64,000 nucleotides of DNA from Nymphaea colorata (lineage: Eukaryota > Streptophyta > Magnoliopsida > Nymphaeales > Nymphaeaceae), in the NCBI RefSeq assembly GCF_008831285.2, contig NC_045138.2, forward strand, positions 3,202,143 to 3,266,142, given 5' to 3'. The position numbers were made by a program, and so were the translations under genes. This document shows, one piece after another, positions 48,835 through 61,750 of this stretch (the first letter of the stretch is position 1; every line of letters begins with the position of its first letter). A model generated the notes under the pieces. That model was not told where the DNA came from. It saw only the letters and a list, made by a program, of their open reading frames with translations, and searched no databases.

Positions 48835-51111
48835 GACACTTTTTTTCTTTCTCTTCTTTTTGGAGAAGATGTAATACCCAAATTGGAAAATTGTACAAAT
48901 ATATCACAGTTTTGGTAATAGAAGCTACTAGTAGTAGTATCCCGAACCGAGCAAATGTTGTCCTTTTAACGATATTTTTTTCATACATGGTCAGTTCTAA
49001 TTTAAAAGTAACTAGTTTTTAAGACGTTACTTTGAGACCACTCTCAAAATGAGATACTTAGTCACTCACCTAAAGGTGTTTAATTAGCAACCTAAAACCA
49101 AGTTTTATGTTTTGCCTCCCCAAATTATCAATTTTAGAATGTTTGCATGATGTTTTGCCAAAAAAACCTAGTTTTAGTAAAACCTAGTTTTCATAAAGGG
49201 CTTGAAAAAACCTGCATTACCTGAGGTTTTTTCAAGAAAAACTGATTTTTGCTTCTAAACCAAGTTTTTCACTTGTCATAAACATCCAAACAAAGCTTAT
49301 AAAATTGGATTTTTAACTAAGTTTTCACAAAACTTGTTTTTACAAAACAAAGTTTTTTGAGGTGTCATCCAATCACTTCCTAAGATTATTTAACGGGTAA
49401 AAATTGAACCACTAGGCTAAACCTGGGAACAGCAAGAAAACAAAAAGATTTGTTGAGAAAAAAAAAACTTTGAGAATTCCACCAAAGGTTAATTTTGTCT
49501 GTGTTGTTTAGATGCTCTACCTTCTCACACATGTGGTTTTGGGAGGGGTGTTGAGGCCGTTGCCTTCCCACCAATGTTCTACTTATTATTTCTTTTTCTC
49601 ATTTTATAGAAAAAAAAAACCTCATTTGTATGAACGGCCAGATGCTTAGATGTCAGACGAATAAGGAACAATCTTAGTCCTTGACTTCTTTCATACCAGT
49701 AGTTTGAAGGAAAAAATAAGTTTTTTTTATAATTTCTAAACTATCTATAAATCAAACCTTTCCAAAAATCTCTAATGCTCCCCTATCGAGCATCACTTGT
49801 TTCTTTTTCTTATTAAAAAAAGAAAACTTAACGATGAGAAAAGTGTGGGGGCTTCAGTCCTCTTGTTAGGCACTAGAATGAAATGTTCTTCCTACTCACC
49901 CAACGAAAGTTATGCAATCGATAACAAGTTAATGATAAAAATATAAACATGGCAAAGGTTCCACACACTAGCAAGTAGGGGCAAAGGGAGCGTCATGGCT
50001 TCGGTGAGCGGAGGAATTTTTTTTTATATTAAAAAAATCAAATTTTTGAATTTGGCTTGACCCGCAAACCGATCTTGAAAAAAAGTCATGTCTCCGCCTC
50101 TATTAACAAGTTAATTTTCCTGCGCATTAATATAGTTCTATTTTGGCCTGTACGGCTTATGGGGTCGACAATTAAAAATTAAGGTTATGTAAAAAAGTCT
50201 GGCTAACGGCAGTTTTGTCCGTAACTCCAAAAGCAGAGGTGATTCTACAAGTGAATCGACCATCCCATTCCAGTCCGGCGTTTGATTCGATTGCACGCCT
50301 TTGCCGATCCACCAAACTCAAAAGGTTTCGCGAAGTAAAAAGTTCACGGGGTCTGTCAGACAACCTCAAGACCATCTACGGCCCGACCGAGTCGGCCGCA
50401 GAACGATCCTCCGCTTTACCTAAGCTTTCACGCTCAGGTCAAGAGGTTACGGTTCCTCCTCCAGACTTTGATCTCTGTCTCCTTAGAGCTTAAGGATACA
50501 GTTGTACAACCTATAGAACAGATCCTGTTCAAGTAAGGTCGTGATTTACATGTGTTGCACCTTAAAATATAAATCCTTTCTAAATATAAAATAAATCCGA
50601 TACAGGACTAAACTCTTGTTGAATATCTTAATGACCAAAATACCCTCCTTTCCCTTTATATTTGTCGCTTAAGGAGGGAAATTTGATGGGGGCTGCTGAG
50701 GAAATGTTGTCGAACTGCAACGCGGCTCGCTTGGACATGTGGCTTTGATTATGTGTTCATGCACCAAAGTTTGAAATCACACAAGTAAAAGGTACATGTT
50801 TTTTAACATGAAGATCTCAAATCTTTGTTGATCTTTAGCTTAATGTTCATGTCTGATGTGACGACAAATCCACACTAAAATCCAGATTCATATAGCTTAA
50901 TGTTCATGTTTGAGATCTTCGTTTGCTTTTTAGACTGGCAAAAGTTAAATTAAAATTAAATGAGAGAAAATTTGTGGACCTCACATCCTGAAATCTAGGA
51001 TTAATTAAGAGCAAAGGTTATCAAAGGCTCCGAAAGACACTGAGTGTGAACGTAGACTGATCTTAATTTTTCAACGATGTACTGAAAGAAATTCTTCCAT
51101 CACTAGAGCTG
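48835..51111. other. Intergenic, repeat-rich
   Basis: A stretch at 49025-49390 with repeated AAAACCTAGTTTT/AAACTTGTTTT phrases looks like an eroded element, and similar wording recurs near 54150-54960. A plus-strand frame at 50215-50493 (92 aa) has no recognisable domain. Confidence 0.35.
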
Positions 51112-51119
51112 TCCGTGCG

Positions 51120-51289
51120 CAGGGGCAGAGGCAAAATAGAGCCTGCATGGGCCAACTCCAAACTTTTTTTTTTTAAATGTATATCTAAATTTTAGAAAAT
51201 TTTATTTGTTTTTTATAAACTTTTTAAAAAATGATATTTCAATTCTAGTCAAAATAGCTTTGCCTGAAAATTTTTTAGCTCTGCCCCTG
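51120..51289. mobile_element. hAT-like MITE, 170 bp
   Basis: Ends CAGGGGCAGAGGC and, inverted, CAGGGGCAGAGCT. The 8-bp flanks TCCGTGCG (51112-51119) and TCCGAACG (51290-51297) agree at six positions. The interior is AT-rich without coding sequence. Confidence 0.7.
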
Positions 51290-51299
51290 TCCGAACGAG

Positions 51300-52708
51300 T
51301 CACAATTCGACTTAGCTCAATATTTTGTTCTTCCAAGATATCAAGCTGATCAACGGAGCCAAACTTTTTTCCTTTTACTTTTTTTTTTTTTACTGTTACC
51401 ATATTTAATGAGAGAGATTTTTGCTGTTACCCCATGGGAGCTTAATTGAGTCTTGGAGACGTCGTGTTTCCGTCAGTCAAAATTATTGATCGAATGCAAG
51501 TTCCTTTATTCTCATTGAAATTCTTTTTTTTAATTCAGTTTTTTGGTCGCCTTCATATTTCCAACATTTACCGTTGTTTTTTATTCTTTTTTGGTCAGAA
51601 CGATGATTCCTTTAATTACGGTGCTTATATTGCATACTTATCACTAATATGGCACAAGCAGCCGTCTTATTAAGCAAATGGTACGACTCTTACCGACATT
51701 AATAATATTGGTGATTTGGTTCCATCGATCGTCTCGAATCCGAATAAGGTACCATGTGAACAGAAGCTCTTTCTATTTCACTTTATCATTTTAACTAGTC
51801 GTTTTCTTCATTAGTTTTTCATTTATTGTAGATTTTTTTTTTTAAAAAAAAACCTCCAAGATATTTCCTTTTAAAAGAAAATCTTTACTAAAAGTACCTT
51901 AGAAAAAACCTACCTATAAAAAACCAAAAATGATATTGGTGGCTGTAGTTAGTGAATTGGCCAGTGAGGAAGAACAGCAGGTCCAAGAAGAAGCCCATGA
52001 AGTGCTAGTAGAGTCGTAGGCAGTAATGGTAACACAATTTCCAAAATGAACCTTATTTTTCGTCCCAGTCCTAAGCCATAGTATAGGCTTTAACTTTCTC
52101 ACTTTTTTCATGTGAGGAAAATTTCAAGCAGCTTAAAATGTTACATGTCAAACACGGTTTTTAAAAACCCTAAGGATTTCAAATTCAACACTATCAAACA
52201 ACCCTAGATGGTAACTTGCTAGATTGAGTAACTTAAATATGTCAAAGCAGCTCTGAACCCGAAGAGCAAGGGAAAGGGTAGAGAGATTTTCTCCTCAGCC
52301 TTCAACCCACATTCCTAGCGACTTAAAGTAATTATCCACCAAAAAAAAAAAAACATAAAACTTCAAAACAAATAAAAGCTCTTACCTAATACAGACCTTT
52401 AAATAAAAGCTATAATTAAGTGATAAGAAGGTAACACTAAAAAATTTTGCACCAACCATAAAAGTGTGGCCTTTGTTAAAAATAATAATAAAGGTAGAAG
52501 CAAAAGAAAAGCCTAAACATGAAAATTTCCTTATTTATGTGTTCGTAATATGTAAATTTATGTTAACGAATATGCAAAACCTCTAATAGTTGGACAGCAG
52601 TCATAAGTGCTACATAAATCTGTTTCAAAAATTAGAGAAGATGTGTAGAAATAGTTCTCAAACAATCCCTTAACCTTCAAATAACTATAACATGGTATTT
52701 GTGTTATG
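51300..52708. other. Intergenic, no gene seen
   Basis: AT-rich, with many homopolymer runs. Short frames at 51446-51673 and 51914-52111 were considered and not supported. Confidence 0.35.
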
Positions 52709-52716
52709 CTCGTAGC

Positions 52717-53131
52717 TAAGGATGTCAATATATCCGATTTGAATCAGATATCTAACCGATCCGATCCGAAAAAATCGGATATGGATAAAAATTTAATATC
52801 CGATTAAGAAATCGAATCGGATTCGGATTTAATAAATGACATCCGATCGGATTCGGATATACATGAATATCGGATTGGATTCAGATTCGGATCGGATTCA
52901 TTTTTAGACAAATATCCTCTATCTAATACTTGAAAAATGGCAAAATCTGGTTCAAAATTTGGATTTGAATTCAGATATAAATATAAAAATCAGATTCGGA
53001 TTGTAAAATCGGATTTCGAATTCGGATATGACTTTGCTTTATTCGAATTCGATTCTCAATCCGAATATATGAATATCCGCAAAAGCGAATATGGTTAAAG
53101 ATGTATTCAATCCGATCCGTTGACATCCCTA
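52717..53131. mobile_element. hAT-like element, 415 bp, packed with ATCCGAT/ATCGGAT motifs
   Basis: The ends TAAGGATGTCAA and, inverted, TAGGGATGTCAA match at 11 of 12 positions. The 8-bp flanks CTCGTAGC (52709-52716) and CCCGTAGC (53132-53139) differ at one base. The interior repeats ATCCGAT and its complement ATCGGAT many times on both sides of the centre, which gives extensive self-pairing. Non-coding. Confidence 0.85.
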
Positions 53132-53859
53132 CCCGTAGCTCTTAAGGAAAGCAACTTTTTGTGGATATTTTAGGGCAGACTTTGAATTCTAAATTTCCTG
53201 TTGGAAGTTATTGAGTTAAAAAAAGTCATCAAAAGGGCTTCAATGCATGACGAAGGAATCCGCAAGATGAAGTAGAGCAAAGCAAAAGTAGGTAATTTGG
53301 GACAGAAATACAAAAGAACTACCCCCAAGAAAAGTCAGATGACGTTCCAGGCCTGCAAAATAATTTGTTAAAAAAGAATTTTGTCAAGTTTTTGGTTGAG
53401 AAAACTGAAAAAAAAGGGACTTCAAACCGTTTCCCAACAATAAACTGAACAAAGAAAGTTAAAACATGAAAAGAAGAAATCCAAATAATTTCACATAAAT
53501 CCATAGTTCGATAAGTTAATCGCCTTAACTATAAGAAAAGACTTCAAATAGGAAAAAGAGCGAAAGTAGAACCAAGATCAAACGTGAACATGTTCCTCAA
53601 GACCGAAAAGAGCGTTCTGCAACGCTCTGGAGCTGTACATTGATCAATACCTGGAAAGCTCTGCTGTGAAACCCACACTTTCGTTTCCCTTCTTCAATGT
53701 GCTCGACCGGCCCACTATCAATCCCTAGGGGAGCCATTCTAGCCAACCCATCGTACGCACCTCTCCGCATCTTTTACATCTTTCCCTTACCTAGGGTTTA
53801 AATCGTTTAGCCTATCCTCCAGAGAGCTTTTTGTTGGAATTGTTCTGAATTTCCAGTTA

Positions 53860-55040
53860 TGGATGTCAATGGATCAGACTCCACTCAATTAGATATCCAT
53901 TTAGAGATGTTCAAATTCGCATGCACATTTGAAATATGCATGAATAAAAGTTTACACCATACTTGGATCCAAATTCAAATTCATAATCTGAATCCAATCC
54001 TATTTTAAACTTACAGCCTAATCCAACTTTTAGATTGGACGAATGGTAAATATAGGATATTCATTTCAAATTAAATCCAAATATGAATTCAAATTAACCA
54101 AATATACAATTCAACCAAAATCCAAACCCGACACCAAACCAAGTTCTTAGTGCCTAAGATAAAACTCCATAATAGCATTTTTAGAGAGTTTGTATGACAA
54201 CAAAACCAGTTTTTTCAAAAATGAAAATTCCAATACAGATTTGAATATGAACGGAAAAAAATTCACACCGTATTTGAATCCAAATTCAAATTCATAATCT
54301 GAATCCAATAATACTTTAAATTTACAGCCTAAATCAGCTTTTAAATAGGATACGCACGTCACTACAACGTCTTTGAAACCAATTTTTAAATTGTAGGATA
54401 TTCATTTGAAACTAAATCCAAATCTGAATCAAGTTGGATTGAATATTTGTTTCAAACAAAATCCAAACCTGATCCCAACCCAAGGTCTTGATTAGAGGTT
54501 AAGATAATGTTTTGGATAAAACTCCATAATAGTATTTTTATGGTGTTTGCATGACTAACAACAACAGTTTACTCAAAAATGAGTTTTCAGAAAGTCTGGT
54601 TTACCAAAAAAAATGAATAACCTGATAAACTTACCAGAGAAAAAAAGTTTTTAGTGGACTAAATCAAGTTTTCAAAAAGGATTAAAAAGCCATCTTCCCA
54701 CAAACTGGCTTTTTAAGAACACTTGTTTTGCAAAATAAGAATTGAGATCTTCTAATTGGCTTATGTGTTGTGTTGAATCACACACCCTAAACCCATTTTT
54801 TTAATAACGTAGGGAAATTAGGTTTATGTGTTGTGTTCCAAAACTCATTTTCGAGAAAACCAGATTTTCACATCACCGAACCCTCTGAAAAAGTCGGCAT
54901 TTAAAAAGTACCATTTGGCTCCAAAACGTTTGGAATGTCATGCAAACTCTGCTAAAAGTTTTGTCCCCTAACCAATTTTGAGTCACTTCAATTGCATATC
55001 CAATCCGGACCAAACCGGAGTTATTGATATCCCTCCTGTC
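53860..55040. mobile_element. Eroded hAT-like region, borders approximate
   Basis: The left side TGGATGTCAATGGATC and the right side GTTATTGATATCC resemble the ends of the element at 52717-53131. Inside, two stretches (about 53920-54030 and 54240-54340) share the phrase CAAATTCAAATTCATAATCTG followed by CAGCCTAA, indicating internal duplication or nested copies. No clean target duplication was found. Confidence 0.4.
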
Positions 55041-57640
55041 AATTCCAGTTCAGTGGATATTTGTTCCCTCATGTGTTCAATTATAGCTCCTTTATAGTCA
55101 TATTGTTTTGATGAAATGCCTCAGATGCGTTAACCACAAACCTTCTAAGGAGATACCATTGACTGCCACTCCTCAAAACATTATTGCTAAGACCCTGTCG
55201 TACCCTTCGCCTGCTTGTCTTGGCATTCAATGTCCAGAGTTCAGGTTGCGCCATCACTGTATACCCTCTTCAGAAATGCTTGCACAACCATTTCACCGTT
55301 GGCTGCAAACTTTGTATTCATAATACACAGGGTTGTAGATTGGAGTCGATTTTGAATGAGATGCCTGCTTGATTTCCAGGTTTAAATTTACTCACAGTGA
55401 TCAAATTCTGAACATGACCTACGACCCCCACAATCAATGGACAGAGTAAACAAATACGCATTCATGCAAGTTATCAAACGCCAGACAAGACAGACAGCTC
55501 ATATTTTCCCTGTTCATAAAACAACAGAAAATTAATGGCCGTTTACCGCAACAGCAAACATGCGTACCGGCATTCCTAATTCCCACGTTCCCAGGAACTA
55601 ACGTCAAACGACTTCACCGGTCCCACCGAAACATGTGCCCACTCAGTAACAACCAACCGAGCTAAAGGTGCCGATATGGCACTTGGAGGTATTCGACATT
55701 GAATCAACTCGGAACGTAGAGGCCCTGTGAACTCGACTAAGAGAGTCCACCTGCAACCTCGAAGCCCCTAGATGTAGCTAGCAGAAATACGTCACACAAT
55801 TCCGCAACTAGAGTGATGACGAGTAAACTCAAAAGAACCCCAGCCCTCACCCTTCAGGGCGTCTATACTAGGGATCATCAAAGAAGAGCACGACAAACAA
55901 CGCAGATTTAAGTAACCGACTAGACCAGGTCCTTGGCAGACAATCGACAAACTTGAAACGACTAGACCAGGAAAAACAGAGAGAACGCGAGACACTTCAT
56001 TTTCCTCCAGACCATTGCCTCCTCCAAAAACTTCCAAGTTCTTTCCTCCAGATCATCCCAACTTGGATGCCCTCCGCTAACAACTCTCTCTTATATCATC
56101 TCCTTTCACTTTTCTTTAGCACTTTGCTACTAAAATATTCTACTTCTGAATTATGTTATCTTACGTGTTTTCATTATTTTCTTATTGCTTCTACTTCTGA
56201 ATTACGCTAAACAAACTACATGTCTTCATTATTTTGTTATTGTATCCTCAAGACCACATTATTATTATTACTACAGAAAATCATATAGCAATTATTATTG
56301 TCAAATTAAAAGACAAAATCTCTTACTACTAAACAAACAAATCCCTCATTCTTCAGTGAATAACCACAAGTGGCTGCCATTGTCATAGTACGTAAAATTT
56401 AAGGCAAACATGAAAGAAATATTAATCTCCAAGACATGCAAACCCAACTGCATCAGTGGGAGGAGAACAGGATTCTCACAAACAAGAATCCTGAAAAAAC
56501 TTGACCAGGAGATGGAAGAAGAAAGAAAAGAACAGCCATAGAGAGCAGCTGAAACACTGATCCATAGCTATCTTATAAACATTACCATCCCACAGTATAG
56601 GACGGGCACCAAAGGTCGAGACCATTATTAGTCCTCAAAAGCCACAACTGGACTTTGGTATTAGGAACAGCATGTAAGTGTTCCATGAATATATTTCAAA
56701 ATTGAGATAGTTTCACGCGAGACTTGTTCAAATGTTCGATGAATCTATCCCAAGTTTGTAGCAGATTCATGTAACACTTACACCTTGTTCATAATGCCAA
56801 ATGGCCTTTAAAAGTCCTCTACAATCCAAGAGCCCCTTCCAAACAATCAAATCAAACTTATAAAAGACTTTAGATGTACATACTAACACTCTTATAACCA
56901 GACCTCTCTCATGCCACCCACTACCAGCAAAATCATCAGCTCAAGTCCAGACCACTAACAGCTTTCTTCAATCCATCTATGAGCTTAATGGGAAACATGT
57001 CATCAACCAGTTGGGGTCTGCAACCCCACTGACAATTCAATAAAAATTGTTTCTCGTTGCCCATTGGAAACAGGTGCTTATACTCAATAGGTCTATTGAC
57101 GTTCGACAATGTCTTCCAATGGTTGATATCCCTAGCCTCTCCAAAGCATTACACTCCCGATGGAGTTTAATAATGCAACTTTGTCCACTCAAGTTACAAT
57201 AGTGGGCAACAAAATACTGTGTCATGGACTCAAAATCCCCCCTCTGCGCCAAGGATAGGTCTCAAACAAATCAATTTTTACCATAACTCAAACTACCAGA
57301 AATCAAACGGAGTTTCCCAAGATTTGTCAAGAATACAGCTCCATAAATTTGAAAATCATGCTTTTGCTAATCAATACATGAAATCATATTTCTATCTGAA
57401 TTCAAGGCGCCCAAACAGAAACTCAAAACCCAGATCTTAGATGTCCAATATGAACATCATCACGTACACAGCTGAGATTAGCTCAATATGGTGGCAAAAT
57501 GCATCCATGATACGAAACGATAGAATACTATGAAGTTAAAAACTAAAAGCATGAATGCAAAAAGAATGAAGTCAGAATAGTTCAAAAGAAAAAAAGATTA
57601 AAAAAAGAAAGGAAATGCTTTCCTTTTTCTTCCGCCCTCA
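55041..57640. other. Intergenic, no gene identified
   Basis: Moderately AT-rich; short frames at 55108-55323, 55792-56037 and 57037-57440 match no family. The right end approaches the 3'UTR of the RRM gene. Confidence 0.35.
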
Positions 57641-57929
57641 AGGTGTCTGTTTACCACACATCTACTCAATTACCAGAGAAAATGTGCTACAAATACATTT
57701 TACATACAAAACTCGAACCTGAACATAGAATCAGCATACAATTGAGTAGAAACGTTCTCTAGACTTGGAAGATTAAAGTGATTATCAATACCATTGAAGC
57801 TTACTTGCAAAGCTGAGAGCAGAACCTAATGCTACCATAAGCCCATTAACACTCCAAGGTCAAACTGATCCCTAAGTTGAAAAGGCGAGTTCTGTACAAG
57901 GGTGGAGAGATTCCAATCCCTTTCCAGGA

Positions 57930-60600
57930 TCAGTAAGAAGGAAAAGATGTAGGATGCCTGGAAATGTACTCACTTCCACTGCGATTTACATGAGCACCTA
58001 ACCCTTTTGACAAGGGTGTGTGCAAATTGTCATTACCATTATAACCGTATGACGAGATACCAGTTCTATAACCATTACTGACAACTTCAGGGCTAGATGC
58101 TGTAAAAATTAAATAAAGAAACATGAATTAAGGAATACCGTCCAAGATGTGTCAAAGTGCTAAAACAAGAAAAATATGAGAAAATGTAACACTCAAATCA
58201 CCTGGTGGAAAATTATATTGTGGGTATGCAGAAAACCTGCACGGCGTCATCACCTGGGTAGACTGTTGCTGAATATTCACATTTTGTGATGGAGTAGAAA
58301 GATGAGGCAAATCTGAGGTTTTATTGACTGTAGTGGCCAAGTTATTAGCAGGCCTTTTATCCTGACCAGATATCTGTTCATTGTTGGAAAAATTAGAACT
58401 ATGTTTTAAACTTAGTCGAAAAGATGATGATAGAGAACGAATTTCCCTTGTAAGAGTAGTTGACTCAGGATAACAAACTAATATGTAACATAGGTTGCAA
58501 GAACCAACCGCAAACCGTAGGGTCCTCTTATGAAGAGACACCAAGCCAGAGAAAAGCTTCACAGCATATTCAGCGATCTCCTCACTCTCATACTCTGTAA
58601 AGGCGAACCCCTTGGGGCGATTTGTTTCCTTATCTTTTGGGACATATAAATCTACAATACGTCCAGCTTGAATCATTATCTCATAAAGAACTCTTTCGCT
58701 CACCTTCTCATCCAGATTACCTATGAAGAGATATTTAAGCGAAAAAAATATCAGACAAGTATACATCAGTTTTCAGCTCTCTATGAAGTTATGCTATGAA
58801 GGATATTTCAACCCTTCCTGATTGCCAGGAGCACTAAAATTGACCTGGTAGCCTCTATTTGCACGGCAAACTAAAAATGTAACATGATTTGCAACACCAA
58901 TTTAAAAAACAAAATATTGTAATACAAACAAATTACAAGGCTTTCTAAAAGGCAACGATGACAAAATGACGGCAAAACAGATCGCTTGGATGTAATCTGC
59001 AATGCCCAAGATACATCCAATAGATTACAGACATATAAATGAAATGGCTTAAAATCAGAAAGATATGTAAGGGAGCAATAAGGATAGAGAAAGAAAGAGA
59101 GAGAGAGAAAGTAATGAGTTTGTGAACCTTCTCATTAGATGCCAAAGACAATGCATGACAATAAGCAATAGATTGAAAAATAAACACTGAAAGGAACACC
59201 AGACTGAAACAAAAATGATGAAGGGAGCATGTAAACAGCTATTTTCTATGAAGAAGCACAACAAAAGAAGAACACACCTGACCGAAACAAGAAGCATGAA
59301 GAAAGCACCAAGCAAACCTCAGACAGACCTGGAAAGAGTCCTAACAGATAATAATGACATGTTTTTCAGGCCTAGTGCAAGGTAGACTGTAACTCATTCT
59401 CACCTGGAACAGAGTCGATCAGATTACATCGACGGAACAAGAGGTGTAGGATAGTGACATGGAAGACAAGTACGACAGGGACCCTGAAGAGTGAAGACGA
59501 CCCTTAGAAGAAAACTAAGACAGAAACCATGAAGAGATCCATGGAAGCTCTGGCTTCAAGCAAGAAGCCCACAAATCAATAAATTACAAAGTCCTATACT
59601 GTGAAAGCAGACAAAAAGAAGCTTAATTCTCAGCCCTGATAAGAAGAAGAAAATCAATGAATCAAGAAACACATGGGGATTCAGATGAGACGAAAGATAG
59701 CACGTCGGACTTAGATGCAAGACTAGATGAAGCCACCAGAAGCTGTTTGACAGAAACGATGGTATCTATCTCAAATTTTGACTTAAGAAAACCAAGAGAC
59801 TACAGGAGCCTCAAAAGATGATATATGCAGTTCTAGCATGAGTAAATCCATACAGCAGAAATGCAACAAAGCACTAAGACAAATCCAAGATTCAAAGATT
59901 CAGCAATTTTAAACTATACCTTCGCCTAATTCAGGATAAGCAAAAACGGTGCATAAATGTTCACTTGCACAAATTCATAATACTAGATGTTAAAGAAATT
60001 TCAAGTTCCGTGAGAAGCTGATCCGAAAAAATATCTTCTAACTAATGGAGTTAACGACACACATAAAAGAAAGCAAAATCTCCGGTCAATCAGACCTCGA
60101 TAATTCCAATTGGGAGATCGAAACACGCAAAATAACAAAACTAATAAAGATGTTAAAATGGGAACGATGAATAAAAGATCTTGTTACACCGAAATAAACA
60201 GCAAAAATAGGGCTAATACAGCATATCATAATTACGATACACAATTTCAAGGGTTACAGAATGAAGAGACGCCATAATTGAACTAGAAATATAGACTGGA
60301 CAATCACAAACAGCAGCATTAAAACATAGCAAACGCAAAATGAACCAAAACCACGAAAACAGCAGCGATTTCGCAGTTCTACACACTAGATCCAACGGAT
60401 ACCTCAAAATACCACGAAAAATGACAATAACGAAATGTAAACTTCTTCGACCGCAGCGAAACCCTAATTTCATCCAATCCCAGCACCATATAATATAAAA
60501 TCTATTGGATATACCGCGAAATCATAGAAAAAGAAAACGAAACCAAAGAAAACCCTAACTAACCAATGAAAACGGTGCAAGCAGGATTCTTTCCAGCCAT
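57930..60600 (-). CDS. Single-RRM RNA-binding protein, SF3B4-like, 4 exons
   Basis: A small RNA-binding protein with one N-terminal RNA recognition motif, closest in wording to the first RRM of splicing factor SF3B4 and to a small family of plant RRM proteins; a nuclear role in RNA processing is plausible but not proven. Exons on the minus strand: 60600-60564, 58720-58509, 58373-58202, 58099-57930. They join exactly to 196 aa: the first exon gives MAGKNPACTVFI and the split Gly13 completes RNP2 (VFIGNL, about 10-15). RNP1 is KGFAFTEY (49-56), and the RRM ends at RTLRFAISGQDK (about 78-89). Residues 90-196 are a low-complexity Asn/Gln/Ser/Pro-rich tail ending in SRHPTSFPSY. All introns are GT-AG; the first is 1.84 kb. 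Telobox-like AACCCTAA (about 60461-60468) lies in intron 1 just after the first exon. Confidence 0.9.
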
Positions 60601-61750
60601 TCCCAGGGAAATCGAGCAAAAAAATCGAGGCGCCGCTCGAGAGTTTTTCGTCAGATCTAACAGATCCCTGCGCGTGACGACTATCGGCGACGATCCGAAC
60701 CCTGCAAAGAATCGCCGAGATGGCGATCACAAATTCCCTCCACTGACCACTCTCTCTTCCTCTCTTTTATCGGTAGAAGCACCCTAGACCCTAGACGGAG
60801 ATGACAAGAGGAAGGAGATGGCGACTCCCTCGAAAAGACCGATTTCCGAGATCAAAGCCGACGTCTTCTCCGTTTATTTATTATCGCTCTCGCCTCTCCC
60901 CGGACAGCACCAGAGCAAACCAAGGATCAAGACTTCCGTCTCTGAAACGCCTAACTCTGGTTAAGCGACTGACCAGAGAACCCGTGGTCTAAAATGATTG
61001 TGCGCGTCGACAGCCAAACCCCTATTTATCAAGAGATTTCCGCCCTTTACCCCTTCAGATCGACGGTCGTAATCGTGACACGTATGACGCAAACGATTGA
61101 AGATTTCCTAAAAATTGGAAAGCAGATAAGGAATGAAGGTCGTAGACGCAAGCATCGCTACTCATTCGGGCCTCTCTTTTAATTAAATCACCATAATGCC
61201 ATCCCAAATTTGTGGGCCCCCAGCCTTCAGCCTCGCCCCTTGAAGGACCATGTGGCCGTGTTTCATGACCCACAGATCCTATACTGGATCTGAGATCTAC
61301 GGTTTACAAACAGTACATTTCAGATCTACGGTTCAAAACTCGTTTTACATTAAAAATCGTGGATCTAAAGCCTGATGCCGGGATCAAAGACCAGGTGAGA
61401 GATCTGGATCTTCTTCCATGTGCATAGATCTCATGTCACTTTCATCTAACATAACCTTTGTTTGGATATATCAAAACATTATCATATATATTAAACTAAT
61501 TTTGTGCAACTGCCCACAAGAGTCAGGTGGCGGGCTCCGCCAGTGCATGGTTTCTCGGGTATCTATGATCCAATGGTCCACTCGGATGTAAAGCGCTGTT
61601 AATTTAGATCCATCAGTCTCCACATATTGGTATTCAAACGAAATGTATACTATATGCAAATCAGACTTTAAAATTTAAAATTTGAATCCAGTTAGTTATA
61701 ATTGACTTTTAAATAGACTGGTTTAATTTGAAACCAACTTTTAACTGAAT
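60601..61750. other. RRM gene upstream region
   Basis: The first ~150 bp should be the RRM 5'UTR and promoter on the minus strand; CCCTAGACCCTAG at about 60782-60794 is telobox-like. Plus-strand frames up to 73 codons (60566-61182) overlap the leader and are not supported as genes. Confidence 0.4.
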
